Assembly: GCA_963821705.1 (NCBI GenBank)
Contig: CAWGEV010000007.1
Span: forward strand, 124,001 to 188,000
Reading direction: 5' to 3'
Length of the DNA stretch: 64,000 bases
From: DASUPK01 sp963821705
Lineage (GTDB): Bacteria > Actinomycetota > Thermoleophilia > Solirubrobacterales > 70-9
The notes under the pieces were generated by a model. That model saw only the letters and a program-made list of their open reading frames with translations, was not told where the DNA came from and made no database searches. A program made the translations under genes and the position numbers. This document shows positions 7,722 to 15,804 of the stretch, piece after piece (position 1 is the first letter of the stretch; each line of letters begins with the position of its first letter).

Positions 7722-8972
7722 TCAGGGACCGGTGAGCTTCGCCAGGTCGCTGTCGGCGTCCCGCAGCAGCGCCTTCGCCTCGTCCCCACCCACGTCGACT
7801 CCCTCCGCCAGCAGCGTCCGGGCATGCGCCAGCTCCTCCGAACGCTCCACCGTGAGGGCGCCGGCCACCTTCCCGTCCTTCAGGTAGAAGACCGTGAACT
7901 CCCCCCCCTCGCGGTCCCCGCGCCAGATGACCTCGTCCCAGTCCGTCGCCGGGCCCACGTACTCGAGCCCGGCCCAGTCGGCCAGGTCGCTGAAGAAGTA
8001 CGGCACGACCTCATAGGGCGTCGCGTCCCCGGTCATCGCCGCCGCTGCGTGCTGCCCCTGCTGCATCGCGACGTCCCAGTGCTCGACCCTCAGCCGCCGG
8101 CCGTGGACCACGCTGTCGTACGAGCAGACGTCGCCCGCCGCGTAGATCCCCTCCACCGAGGTCTGCAGCGTCTGGTCGCAGTGAATGCCGCCGCTGTCCT
8201 CGTCGATCCTCAGCCCCGCCTTCTGCGCCAGCATCACGTCGGGATTCACCCCGGCGCCGACGACCACCATGTCGCCCTCGATCGTCTTGCCGCTCTCGGT
8301 GACGACCGCGCTCGCGTGATCGTCACCCTCGAACGTCGCAAGCGTCTCCCCGCCGTTGATCTCGATCCCCCTCGACTCCAACAGCTCGTGGAACCAGCGG
8401 CCGGCGTCCTCACCGAAGGTCCGGGAGAGCGCGACATCCTCCATCATCACCAGGGCACAGTCCGTCCCCTTCGACTTCAGGGACGCGGCCACCTCGCAGG
8501 CGATGTAGCTCCCTCCCACCAGCACCACCCGGTCGGCCTTCTCGGCATCGGCGCGGATTTTGTCCGAGTTCCCGAACGCGCGCAGGTAGTGGATGCGATC
8601 GAGGTTCGCGCCCTCGACCCGCAGGATGTTCACGTTCGCGCCCGTGGCGATCAGCGCCTTCTCGAACGAGACCTCGTCGCCACCCTGCAGCTTCGCCGTC
8701 CTCGCCTCAGGGTCCAGCGCCATCACGTTGGTCCCGGTCCGCAGCTCCACTCCGTTCTCCTCGTACCAGGAGGCGGGGTTGACATACGCGTCCTCCCGCT
8801 TGGCCTCGCCCCGCAGGTACTCCTTGGAGAGCGGCGGCCGCTCGTACGGCGGATCCTGCTCCCTCCCCACCACCATGATGCCCCCCTCCGCACCGCGCTT
8901 CCGCAGCTCGGCGGCGGCGTAGCCGCAGGCGAACCCCCCGATCAGCAGGTACTCGACCCCCTCCGCGGCCAC
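7722..8972 (-). CDS. FAD-dependent NAD(P)H oxidoreductase, ferredoxin-reductase type
   Basis: A 416-residue flavoprotein of the pyridine nucleotide-disulfide oxidoreductase fold, closest in pattern to BphA4/rubredoxin-ferredoxin reductases. It has an N-terminal FAD site (LLIGGFACGYAAAELR), 'PPYERPPLSKEYL' typical of this subfamily, 'ALIATGANV', a second Rossmann site 'RVVLVGGSYIACEVA' for NAD(P)H, and 'GIYAAGDVC' for FAD. A reductase C-terminal domain follows. There is no redox-active CxxC, so it should pass electrons to a separate carrier. GTG 8972 overlaps the trkA stop by 1 bp, so it is the last gene of the trkA-trkA operon, linking potassium control with redox. The electron acceptor is unknown. 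Confidence 0.88.
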   Translation of the reverse strand: MAAEGVEYLLIGGFACGYAAAELRKRGAEGGIMVVGREQDPPYERPPLSKEYLRGEAKREDAYVNPASWYEENGVELRTGTNVMALDPEARTAKLQGGDEVSFEKALIATGANVNILRVEGANLDRIHYLRAFGNSDKIRADAEKADRVVLVGGSYIACEVAASLKSKGTDCALVMMEDVALSRTFGEDAGRWFHELLESRGIEINGGETLATFEGDDHASAVVTESGKTIEGDMVVVGAGVNPDVMLAQKAGLRIDEDSGGIHCDQTLQTSVEGIYAAGDVCSYDSVVHGRRLRVEHWDVAMQQGQHAAAAMTGDATPYEVVPYFFSDLADWAGLEYVGPATDWDEVIWRGDREGGEFTVFYLKDGKVAGALTVERSEELAHARTLLAEGVDVGGDEAKALLRDADSDLAKLTGP

Positions 8973-9655
8973 TACCCGGCCCCGTCCGCGCCGAAGAAGA
9001 CCTTCAGCTCCTCCTCCAGGCCGGGATCGAGAACCGCGAGCACCTCGTCACCGGACTCGAGCACCGTGTCGGGCGTCGGCACGAACCCGCCCTGGCCCTC
9101 GCGCAGGATCGAAATCAGCAGGCTGCCCTCCGGCATGTTCAGGTCCCCGACCCTCTTCCCGGCGACCCGGCTGTCCTCCGCGAGCATCATCTCGATGATC
9201 TCGAGCCGCTCCTCGGGGAGGTCGAGCAGATGCACGAGCCCGTAGTCCGGGACCTCGTGCTCGAGCAGCCGCAGGATCAGGTCGGTCGCGGACACGTACG
9301 GCTTGATGCCCAGCAGCTCGAAATGGGACCGGTTCCGCGGGTTGTTGACGCGCGCGATGATCCGATCCACCAGGTACTTCTCCTTCGCCACCTGGCAGAT
9401 CAGCATGTTGTCCTCGTCGTCGCCGGTCACCGCGATCACCATGTCGGCTCGGGAGATACCCGCTCTCTCGAGAACCCAAAGCTCCGACGCGTCGCCGTAC
9501 TGGATGTTGTGCTCCAGCTCCTGCTCAACGGTCGTATACCGGCTCCGGTTGTCCTCGATCACGGTCACCTCGTGACCCTTGTCGATCAGCTCCCTGGCGA
9601 GATTCCACCCGACCTTGCCGGCCCCGGCGATGATGATGTATTTGCCCTCGGCCAT
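8972..9655 (-). CDS. trkA: TrkA/CeoC-like potassium regulatory protein (RCK N + C domains)
   Basis: A 227-residue cytoplasmic regulator of potassium transport. The N-terminal RCK/KTN Rossmann domain has 'YIIIAGAGKVGWNLARELI' and the acidic strand end 'VTVIEDNRSR', expected to bind NAD(H) or ATP. A C-terminal TrkA-C domain (about 145-225) follows. ATG 9655 overlaps the upstream stop (TGATG). It pairs with the 144-residue trkA just upstream, as CeoB and CeoC pair in mycobacteria. No TrkH/TrkG pore is nearby; the closest candidate partner is the APC permease at 11075-12985. Confidence 0.92.
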   Translation of the reverse strand: MAEGKYIIIAGAGKVGWNLARELIDKGHEVTVIEDNRSRYTTVEQELEHNIQYGDASELWVLERAGISRADMVIAVTGDDEDNMLICQVAKEKYLVDRIIARVNNPRNRSHFELLGIKPYVSATDLILRLLEHEVPDYGLVHLLDLPEERLEIIEMMLAEDSRVAGKRVGDLNMPEGSLLISILREGQGGFVPTPDTVLESGDEVLAVLDPGLEEELKVFFGADGAG

Positions 9656-10089
9656 CAGCTGCTCCCGGCGGCCTCCAGGACCTCCTTCTCGAGCATCTCG
9701 ATCGCCACCCGGGTGGGGCAGATCGTGTTCACGCCCTGCTTCTCGTACCACTCGGCCCGCAGCGGATCGAGGATCCGCGCGATCACCGTCGGGACGTTGA
9801 ACTTCCGCTTCGCGATCTGCGCGATGACGATGTTGGTGTTGTCGCCGTCGGTCGATGCGATGAAGGCATCGGCCCGCTCGATCCCGGCCGAGGTAAGCGC
9901 CTCCTCCTCGAGTCCGGTCCCCACCGTGAACTGACCGCCGGAGTCCTCCCAGGAGCGGTCCAGGTTGACTTCCAGGCGCGCGTGCGCCTCCGGATCCTCG
10001 TCGAGGCACGAAACCTCATGCCCCTCGCGGAGCATGGTCCGGGCGACCGAGGATCCGACCCTCCCACAGCCGACGATCAGAATGAACAT
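9655..10089 (-). CDS. trkA: TrkA/CeoB-like protein, RCK N-domain only
   Basis: A 144-residue protein containing a single TrkA-N (RCK) Rossmann domain: 'FILIVGCGRVGSSVA' nucleotide-binding loop, 'SCLDEDPEA' with the acidic residues that hold the ribose, and 'DAFIASTDGDNTNIVIAQIA'. It lacks the TrkA-C domain its neighbour has, so the two probably work as a mixed complex gating a potassium transporter. First gene of a three-gene operon, with a TAAGAT box 9 nt before ATG 10089. Family function is established; the partner transporter is inferred. Confidence 0.92.
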   Translation of the reverse strand: MFILIVGCGRVGSSVARTMLREGHEVSCLDEDPEAHARLEVNLDRSWEDSGGQFTVGTGLEEEALTSAGIERADAFIASTDGDNTNIVIAQIAKRKFNVPTVIARILDPLRAEWYEKQGVNTICPTRVAIEMLEKEVLEAAGSS

Positions 10090-10098
10090 TCGAACCTG

Positions 10099-10104
10099 AT
10101 CTTA
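10099..10104 (-). promoter_or_regulatory. -10 box (TAAGAT) for the trkA operon
   Basis: TAAGAT on the minus strand ends 9 nt before ATG 10089, which would give a leader of only a few bases. No convincing -35. Confidence 0.4.
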
Positions 10105-10145
10105 GTCAGCGCCACGCCCGGGCCGTGCCCAGCCCGTTCCGGGGC

Positions 10146-10169
10146 AACTACTGACAAGTGCGGGTAGTT
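10146..10169. repeat. inverted repeat AACTAC-N12-GTAGTT between trkA and EAL genes
   Basis: Two perfect 6-nt arms separated by 12 nt in the 124-bp divergent gap between the trkA operon and the EAL gene. It could be an operator for either side. It could also be chance; no regulator is assigned. Confidence 0.3.
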
Positions 10170-10213
10170 CGACCCGTTGCGGCCCCCCCGGGCAGGGCAG
10201 CACACTTTTCAGC

Positions 10214-11071
10214 GTGGTCCCTCGCGAGCTCGAACTGGTTTCGGCCCTGGAGGGCGATGCGATCCTGGCCCATTTCCAGCCGGCCGTGGACCTGCGCAGC
10301 GGACGCGTGATCGGCGTCGAGGCGCTGGCACGCTGGGACCACCCGGAGCTGGGTCTCCTTCCCGCCGATCGGTTCCTGGACCTGGTTCGCGAAAGCGGCC
10401 GGATGCGGGAGCTGACGGAACGCGTGCTTGCGTCCTCCGCCCGGGCTGCCGGGGACTGGTGGAACTCCGGCCTTCAGCTCCAACTCTCCCTCAACCTCTT
10501 TCCCGAAGCCCTCGTGGAGCCCGGCTGGGACCTGCCGGCCCTGATCGCCGGAGAGCTCTCCGCCACCGGCCTGACCGGCGAAGCCCTCCAGTTCGAGGTG
10601 ACCGAGAAGGCCCTGCTCGAGCAGCCCGACGCGGCAGCCGATTCGCTCCGGCGCCTCGCGGACCTGGGCGCGGCCATCTCGATCGACGACTTCGGCACCG
10701 GGCACTTCTCCCTCACCCAGCTGAACAGCCTGCCCATCGACGAGCTCAAGATCGACAGCTCCTTCGTCTCGGATCTCGACGACGACGAGGTCACGGCCAT
10801 CGTCCGCTCGATGATCCACCTGGCCCACCAGATGGGCCTTCGGGTCGTCGCCGAGGGCGTCGAGACAGAGGACGCCTGGAGGCAGCTCCGCAGCATGGGT
10901 TGCGAGCGCGCCCAGGGCTTCCTGATCGCCGAGCCGCTTCCGGCCAGGGAGATCCCCGCCTGGCTCGTGACCTGGAACCGCCGCGTTCGCGACCTCAGCT
11001 CGACGAAGCGCGCGCGTCGCCCCCGCCGGGCCAGGCGGCCGAAGCCGTCGGCGGCCAAGGCGACCGCCTGA
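10214..11071 (+). CDS. stand-alone EAL-domain c-di-GMP phosphodiesterase
   Basis: A 285-residue cytoplasmic protein that is almost only an EAL domain, expected to hydrolyse cyclic di-GMP to pGpG. The catalytic set is complete: 'EALARW' (36-41), Asn in 'SLNLFP', 'FEVTEKA', 'SIDDFGTGH', 'DELKIDSSFV', 'VVAEGVET' and 'AQGFLIAEPL'. There is no GGDEF, PAS, receiver or membrane segment. The last 30 residues are a basic Arg/Lys/Ala tail that could bind nucleic acid or membrane. It starts at GTG 10214, transcribed away from the trkA operon. No cyclase lies in the window. Confidence 0.9.
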   Translation: MVPRELELVSALEGDAILAHFQPAVDLRSGRVIGVEALARWDHPELGLLPADRFLDLVRESGRMRELTERVLASSARAAGDWWNSGLQLQLSLNLFPEALVEPGWDLPALIAGELSATGLTGEALQFEVTEKALLEQPDAAADSLRRLADLGAAISIDDFGTGHFSLTQLNSLPIDELKIDSSFVSDLDDDEVTAIVRSMIHLAHQMGLRVVAEGVETEDAWRQLRSMGCERAQGFLIAEPLPAREIPAWLVTWNRRVRDLSSTKRARRPRRARRPKPSAAKATA

Positions 11072-11074
11072 GGA

Positions 11075-12985
11075 TCAGGCTTCTTCCGGCGGAGCCGTCA
11101 ACAGCACCCGGCAGGGCGCCCGCTTCAGCACGTACTCGGTGACCTCGCCGATCTCGTCGGGACGGGCCCCTCCGATCCCGCCGAGCACGGCGCCGCCGCG
11201 AATGCGGGTCGGGGGCTCTCCTCCCATGACGATCACCTCCGCCCCCTTGTCCCGCGCCTCCTGGATGATCCCGGACCCCATCGACCGAGCCGGGAGGAGG
11301 TTCGTCGTCACCTCGACGTTCTCGTACTCGTCGCCGACTTCCCGGGCACGATCGAGCGCCTTTTCGGCCTGTTCTCGGACGGCCGTCGGCAGCGGGGAAT
11401 CGAGCGGAACGGTGAGCGGCAGCTCCGCCACGTAGACGACGTCGAGGCGGGGCGGGCGCTCCCCCTTCTCCACCTCCGCGTCCGCGAGCCGCCCGGCGGT
11501 GCTGACGATGTCGTCGTCGAGCTGCGTGCCGAAGACGGGCACCAGGATCGTCGAGTACTCGACCTCGGTCGGCTGCTTCTTCAGCGACGCCTCGGGAACC
11601 TGAACTCGCCTGGTCAGCGGCGTCCCCTCCACGTAGCGCCGGTAGATCACGTAGAAGACGAGCCCGAACAGCATCCAGCCGCCGCCGACATAGACGGCGG
11701 TGCGGTGGAGCACGAAGACGCTGATCCAGGCCAGCCCGCTGATCGTCGCCCCGGCGATCGCGAGCAACGGCAGCTCGTGGGACCCGATCCTCACGTTCAG
11801 CGGCACTCGATACGGGCGTTCGAGGTCGGGCTCGACCTGGCGTAATCGGACGATCGAGATCTGCGCGATGGTCACCGCGAGCAGCGCGCCGAACGCGTAC
11901 ACCCGGGCGAGAAACCGGATGTCCCCCGGGATCGCCAAGCCGATCGCGAGCACGGCCGCGATTCCGATCGCGATGTAGGGGGTCGAGTAGTCGCGCTCGA
12001 GCTTGCCGGCCCAGCTCGGGATCTGGCGGTTGGTCGCGAGCACGTAGACGTGGCGCGAGAGCCCCAGCATCGCGGTGTTGGCGGCCCAGAAGAGGACCGG
12101 CACCGCGACGAGCATCACCGCCCACTTCATGAAGTCGGAGACGAAGCCGTGGTCGTAGTTCGCGACCACTCCGAGCACCGGCTCCTCGATGTACTTGCCG
12201 GCCAGGGCGGTCTCCGGCCCGTCCGGCCCCGCCACCACCGGGACCGCCATCAGCGCGACTGCGGCGATCCCCGCGTAGATCAGTGGAATCGCGATCGCCC
12301 CGACCCCCAGCACCCGCTTCAGGTCCCTCGGCTCGAATTCGAGGTCCGGCGCCAGGTCGCTCGCGGCCTCGATCCCGGCGTAGGCGATCGTCGCGATTAC
12401 CAGCGAGTAGACGATGTCCTTGACGCTGGGGGAGGTGAACAGGTCGAGCTGCGCCGTCAGGCGGTCCGGGTGGAGCACGACGATCAGGCCGACGATGATC
12501 ACCAGCAGCTGCAGCCCGAGCTCCGCCAGAGCGAGAACGACGAGGCGGGCCTGGCGGTTCCGGCCCGTCACGTCGGCGATGTTGAGGAAGGCGGCGAGCC
12601 CGATCACCACGATCGCGACCGCCAGCTCCACGTCGCCGCCGCCGAAGCGGCCCGAGATCGGCGTCAGGTAGTGGGAGACGGTGATCGCCGCCGCCGCGAT
12701 CACGATCAGATAGTCGATCAGGATCGCCCACCCCGCGATGAAGCTGATCAGCTCGTTGAAGGCGTGGCGCGCGAAGGTGGCCGACCCGCCCCGCTCGCGC
12801 AGCATCGCCCCGCCCTCCACGTAGGAGAGCGAGGTGAGCGCGAACATCAGGCCCGCCGCGAGGAAGATCAGCGGCGTCAGCCCGAGGCCGCGATCGGCCA
12901 CGACTCCGATCGAGAAGTAGATCGAGAAGCCGACGGCGGCGGACGCGGTCGCGTAGAGGAAGGGAACGCCGAGCTGGCGCCTCAC
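11075..12985 (-). CDS. APC-superfamily permease with C-terminal universal stress domain (possible K+ importer)
   Basis: A 636-residue membrane protein: about 12 helices of the amino acid-polyamine-organocation fold (1-440), a linker, then a universal-stress-protein-like domain (about 478-634, starting 'STILVPVFG'). The same arrangement is found in KimA-type potassium importers, and a related permease gene neighbours ceoB/ceoC in mycobacteria (from memory). Two trkA genes lie 1 kb away, so potassium import is a reasonable guess; amino acid uptake is the alternative. GTG 12985 is preceded by a Shine-Dalgarno-like GAAGGAGA. The ATP-binding glycines of the stress domain are not clearly conserved. 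Confidence 0.85.
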   Translation of the reverse strand: MRRQLGVPFLYATASAAVGFSIYFSIGVVADRGLGLTPLIFLAAGLMFALTSLSYVEGGAMLRERGGSATFARHAFNELISFIAGWAILIDYLIVIAAAAITVSHYLTPISGRFGGGDVELAVAIVVIGLAAFLNIADVTGRNRQARLVVLALAELGLQLLVIIVGLIVVLHPDRLTAQLDLFTSPSVKDIVYSLVIATIAYAGIEAASDLAPDLEFEPRDLKRVLGVGAIAIPLIYAGIAAVALMAVPVVAGPDGPETALAGKYIEEPVLGVVANYDHGFVSDFMKWAVMLVAVPVLFWAANTAMLGLSRHVYVLATNRQIPSWAGKLERDYSTPYIAIGIAAVLAIGLAIPGDIRFLARVYAFGALLAVTIAQISIVRLRQVEPDLERPYRVPLNVRIGSHELPLLAIAGATISGLAWISVFVLHRTAVYVGGGWMLFGLVFYVIYRRYVEGTPLTRRVQVPEASLKKQPTEVEYSTILVPVFGTQLDDDIVSTAGRLADAEVEKGERPPRLDVVYVAELPLTVPLDSPLPTAVREQAEKALDRAREVGDEYENVEVTTNLLPARSMGSGIIQEARDKGAEVIVMGGEPPTRIRGGAVLGGIGGARPDEIGEVTEYVLKRAPCRVLLTAPPEEA

Positions 12986-13004
12986 GCCGGTCTCCTTCCC
13001 ATGG

Positions 13005-13205
13005 TCATCCTCGCATCGACAGATACAGCCGGCCCGAGCCGAGGGCTATGAACAACAGCCCGAAGAGCACCCCGACGGCCAGCGGACCCCCTCCCCGAGC
13101 CAGCGTCACCACCAGCATCGCGAGACCGAACCCGATGATCGTCACCGAGAAGATCCGGACCGCGAGCTGGTAACCCTCATCGGGCGAGGGACGCCGCTGG
13201 CTCAT
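13005..13205 (-). CDS. small two-helix membrane protein
   Basis: A 66-residue protein with two predicted membrane helices ('VRIFSVTIIGFGLAMLVVTL' and 'AVGVLFGLLFIALGSG') and a charged cytoplasmic N-terminus. Its function is unknown; a third helix is not possible at this length. A TAAGCT box 7 nt before ATG 13205 supports the start. It lies 19 bp upstream of the APC permease start on the same strand, so the two are probably co-transcribed and it could be a small accessory subunit. Confidence 0.75.
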   Translation of the reverse strand: MSQRRPSPDEGYQLAVRIFSVTIIGFGLAMLVVTLARGGGPLAVGVLFGLLFIALGSGRLYLSMRG

Positions 13206-13209
13206 GGAT

Positions 13210-13225
13210 GGGAGCTTAGGCTCCC
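13210..13225 (-). promoter_or_regulatory. -10 box TAAGCT (13213-13218) inside a short hairpin after hppA
   Basis: TAAGCT ends 7 nt before ATG 13205. It lies inside the inverted repeat GGGAGC-TTAG-GCTCCC, just downstream of the hppA stop. The same 16 bp could end hppA transcription weakly and start the next transcript. Confidence 0.45.
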
Positions 13226-13233
13226 GTCCCGAG

Positions 13234-15312
13234 CTAACTGAGCGCGATGATCGGGATGATCAGGATCGCGACGATGTTGGCCACCTTGATCATGGGGTTG
13301 ATCGCGGGGCCCGCCGTGTCTTTGTAGGGGTCGCCGACAGTGTCGCCGGTGACCGCGGCCGCATGGGCCTCGGAGCCCTTGCCGCCGTACAACCCGTCCT
13401 CGATCAGCTTCTTCGCGTTGTCCCAGGCGCCGCCGCCGGCGGTCATCGAGATCGCGGCGAAGATGCCGACGACGATCACCCCGATCAGCAGGCCGCCCAG
13501 CGCCTTGTAGGAGATCAAGCCGACGATCAGCGGGACCAGAATCGGGATCAGCGAGGGCAGGATCATCTCCTTCTGGGCCGCGGCGGTCACGAGGCTCACC
13601 GCGTGCCCGTACTCGGGCTTGTCCTCGCCCTTCATGATCCCCGGCTTCTCACGGAACTGGCGGCGGACCTCCTCGACCACCTGGCCGCCCGCCCGCCCGA
13701 CCGCCTCGATCGCGAGCGATGAGAACAGGTAGACCATGATCCCGCCGATCAGCAGGCCGATCAGCACCGGCGGATCGTAGATCTGGAAGCTGAACGAGTG
13801 GTCCGGATACTTCTGCTTCAGCTCCTCGGTGAAGGCGTTGAAGAGGACCAGCGCCGCCAGCGCGGCGGAGCCGATCGCATAGCCCTTCGTCACTGCCTTG
13901 GTCGTGTTCCCCACCGCGTCGAGGGGATCGGTGATGTCACGGACCTCCTGGGGCAGGTCCGCCATCTCGGCGATGCCCCCGGCGTTGTCGGTGATCGGGC
14001 CGAACGCGTCGAGCGCGACGATCAGGCCGGTGAGCGAGAGCTGCGCCATCACGGCGACGGCGATGCCGTAGATCCCGTGCACCCCGCCGCCACCGAGCTG
14101 CCAGGAGCCGAGGATCGCAAGCGCGATCACCATCACGGGAAGCGCGGTCGACTGAAGCCCCTGCGCGAGCCCCTGGATGATGTTGGTCGCGTGGCCGGTC
14201 TGCGAGGCCCGTGCGATGGTCTTCACCGGCCGAAATCGCGTGGACGTGTAGTAGTCGGTGAGCACGAAGAGCAGCGCCGTCACGCCGACGCCAATCAGCC
14301 CGCAGAGCCAGAGGTCGGTGACGGTGACGTCGCCCAGGGCGCCCGAGCTCAGCGGACCGTCCATCAGCCACCTCGTGATCGGGTAGAAGGCGGCCGCCGA
14401 GAGCACCGCCGAGACGGCGAGCCCGCGGTAGAGCGCGGCCTCCACGTTCCCGGTTCGCGTGCGCACTGAGAGGGCGCCGACGATCGAGGCGATGATCGCC
14501 ACGCCGCCGATCGCCAGCGGGAAGATCGCCACCTCGCGGGTGTCGTGGGTGAAGGTGAGGACGCCTAGCAGCATCACGGCCACCGCGGTCACGGCGTAGG
14601 TCTCGAACAGGTCGGCCGCCATGCCGGCGCAGTCGCCGACGTTGTCGCCCACGTTGTCGGCGATCACGGCGGGGTTGCGCGGATCGTCCTCCGGGATCCC
14701 GGCCTCGATCTTGCCGACGAGGTCTGCGCCGACGTCGGCGGCCTTGGTGAAGATGCCGCCGCCGAGCCGGGCGAAGACCGAGATCAGCGAGCCGCCGAAC
14801 CCGAGCCCGACGAGCGCGTTGACGCACTCCTTGTCGGTGAGGTCGGTGAAGATCAGCAGGGCCCCGAAATACCCGGCGACCCCGAGGAGCGCCAGGCCGA
14901 CGACGAGGAGCCCCGTCACGGAGCCGCCCTTGAACGCGATGTCGAGCGCGGGTGGAATCCCGCCTCGAGCCGCCTCGGCCACGCGCGAGTTGGCGCGAAC
15001 CGACAGGTTCATGCCGATGAATCCCGCCGCGCCGGAGAGCGTTCCCCCGATCACGAATCCGATCGCGGTCTCGACGTTCTGCAGCGGGATCAGCAGGATC
15101 GCGACGACCACGCCGACCCCGGCGATGATCGTGTACTGGCGCCGGAGGTAGGCGCTCGCGCCCTCCTGGACGGCGCCCGAGATCTCCTGCATCCGCTCGT
15201 TGCCGGGCGACTTGGCCAGCAGTCGCTGCGTGATGAGCAGGCCGTACACAACCGCCGCGGCGGCGCAACCGAGCGCGACGACGATTCCGTAATCGGTGAA
15301 GAACTTAGTCAA
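13234..15312 (-). CDS. hppA: K+-independent H+-translocating inorganic pyrophosphatase
   Basis: A 692-residue, 16-helix membrane pyrophosphatase that couples PPi hydrolysis to proton export. The substrate site is intact: 'DVGADLVGKIEAGIPEDDPR' (193-212) and 'DNVGDNVGDCAGMAADLFE' (219-237). The residues that separate subclasses read GNTTKAVTKG, with Lys472 and Thr475. In K+-dependent enzymes these are Ala and Gly, so this one should not need potassium and should pump H+. It starts at TTG 15312 behind AGGAG. It lies beside potassium-transport genes, which fits an ion-homeostasis block. Confidence 0.97.
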   Translation of the reverse strand: MTKFFTDYGIVVALGCAAAAVVYGLLITQRLLAKSPGNERMQEISGAVQEGASAYLRRQYTIIAGVGVVVAILLIPLQNVETAIGFVIGGTLSGAAGFIGMNLSVRANSRVAEAARGGIPPALDIAFKGGSVTGLLVVGLALLGVAGYFGALLIFTDLTDKECVNALVGLGFGGSLISVFARLGGGIFTKAADVGADLVGKIEAGIPEDDPRNPAVIADNVGDNVGDCAGMAADLFETYAVTAVAVMLLGVLTFTHDTREVAIFPLAIGGVAIIASIVGALSVRTRTGNVEAALYRGLAVSAVLSAAAFYPITRWLMDGPLSSGALGDVTVTDLWLCGLIGVGVTALLFVLTDYYTSTRFRPVKTIARASQTGHATNIIQGLAQGLQSTALPVMVIALAILGSWQLGGGGVHGIYGIAVAVMAQLSLTGLIVALDAFGPITDNAGGIAEMADLPQEVRDITDPLDAVGNTTKAVTKGYAIGSAALAALVLFNAFTEELKQKYPDHSFSFQIYDPPVLIGLLIGGIMVYLFSSLAIEAVGRAGGQVVEEVRRQFREKPGIMKGEDKPEYGHAVSLVTAAAQKEMILPSLIPILVPLIVGLISYKALGGLLIGVIVVGIFAAISMTAGGGAWDNAKKLIEDGLYGGKGSEAHAAAVTGDTVGDPYKDTAGPAINPMIKVANIVAILIIPIIALS

Positions 15313-15399
15313 GGAATGCTCCTGCGTTAGGTTCGGGATTAAGCGCTCGTAAAAAGCGGCGCGGGAGTCTACCCGGTGGAGGCGACCCGCCGTCGGCGG

Positions 15400-15804
15400 C
15401 TAACCGGGGGTCCAGAGGCCGGAATCTCCCTTGGGCCGGGCAGGGCCCTCGGGCTTCTCCTCCCCGTCCCCGCCCTCGTCGGCGGGGCCCTCGCCGGCGT
15501 GCTGCGCGTAGAGGAGCTGCAGCTCCGAGATCGCCTGACGAAGCTGGGGCTGGGCATCGGGCTTCACGAGGTCCACCAGGGCCCGCGCGGCGTCGATTCC
15601 GACCTTCGCCTGGTCGAGGTCACGCTCGTCGTCCTTCGCGATCCGGCGCGCCGAGAGGTTGAGGATGCTGACCACGCTCTGCAGGACCACGTCCTCGACG
15701 CGCACCCTGCGGATCTCCTCCTCCAGCTGGGCGCGGAGCTCCTCCTCGCTCGGCTGCTCGCCGCCCCCCGCGGCGCCGCTCTGCTGCTGCTCCTCATCGG
15801 CCAC
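15400..15804 (-). CDS. DUF1844-like helical protein
   Basis: A 134-residue soluble protein of unknown function. A Gln/Glu/Gly-rich N-terminus is followed by a helical core, 'VVLQSVVSILNLSARRIA' and 'QAKVGIDAARALVDLVK', that matches the DUF1844 pattern, then an acidic disordered tail. The start is taken as GTG 15804, overlapping the ybdK stop by 11 bp; a longer frame to 15879 would run deep into ybdK. It is the last gene of the rex-ybdK transcription unit. Confidence 0.75.
   Translation of the reverse strand: MADEEQQQSGAAGGGEQPSEEELRAQLEEEIRRVRVEDVVLQSVVSILNLSARRIAKDDERDLDQAKVGIDAARALVDLVKPDAQPQLRQAISELQLLYAQHAGEGPADEGGDGEEKPEGPARPKGDSGLWTPG

Noticed and set aside
7578..9245. Long plus-strand frame of 555 codons
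   Set aside because: It is antisense to the FAD oxidoreductase, tRNA and trkA, with a His/Arg/Pro-rich product typical of shadow frames in G+C-rich DNA.
8972..10009. A 345-residue version of the second TrkA
   Set aside because: The N-terminal third is an off-frame reading of the first trkA; ATG 9655 with a TGATG junction is the real start.
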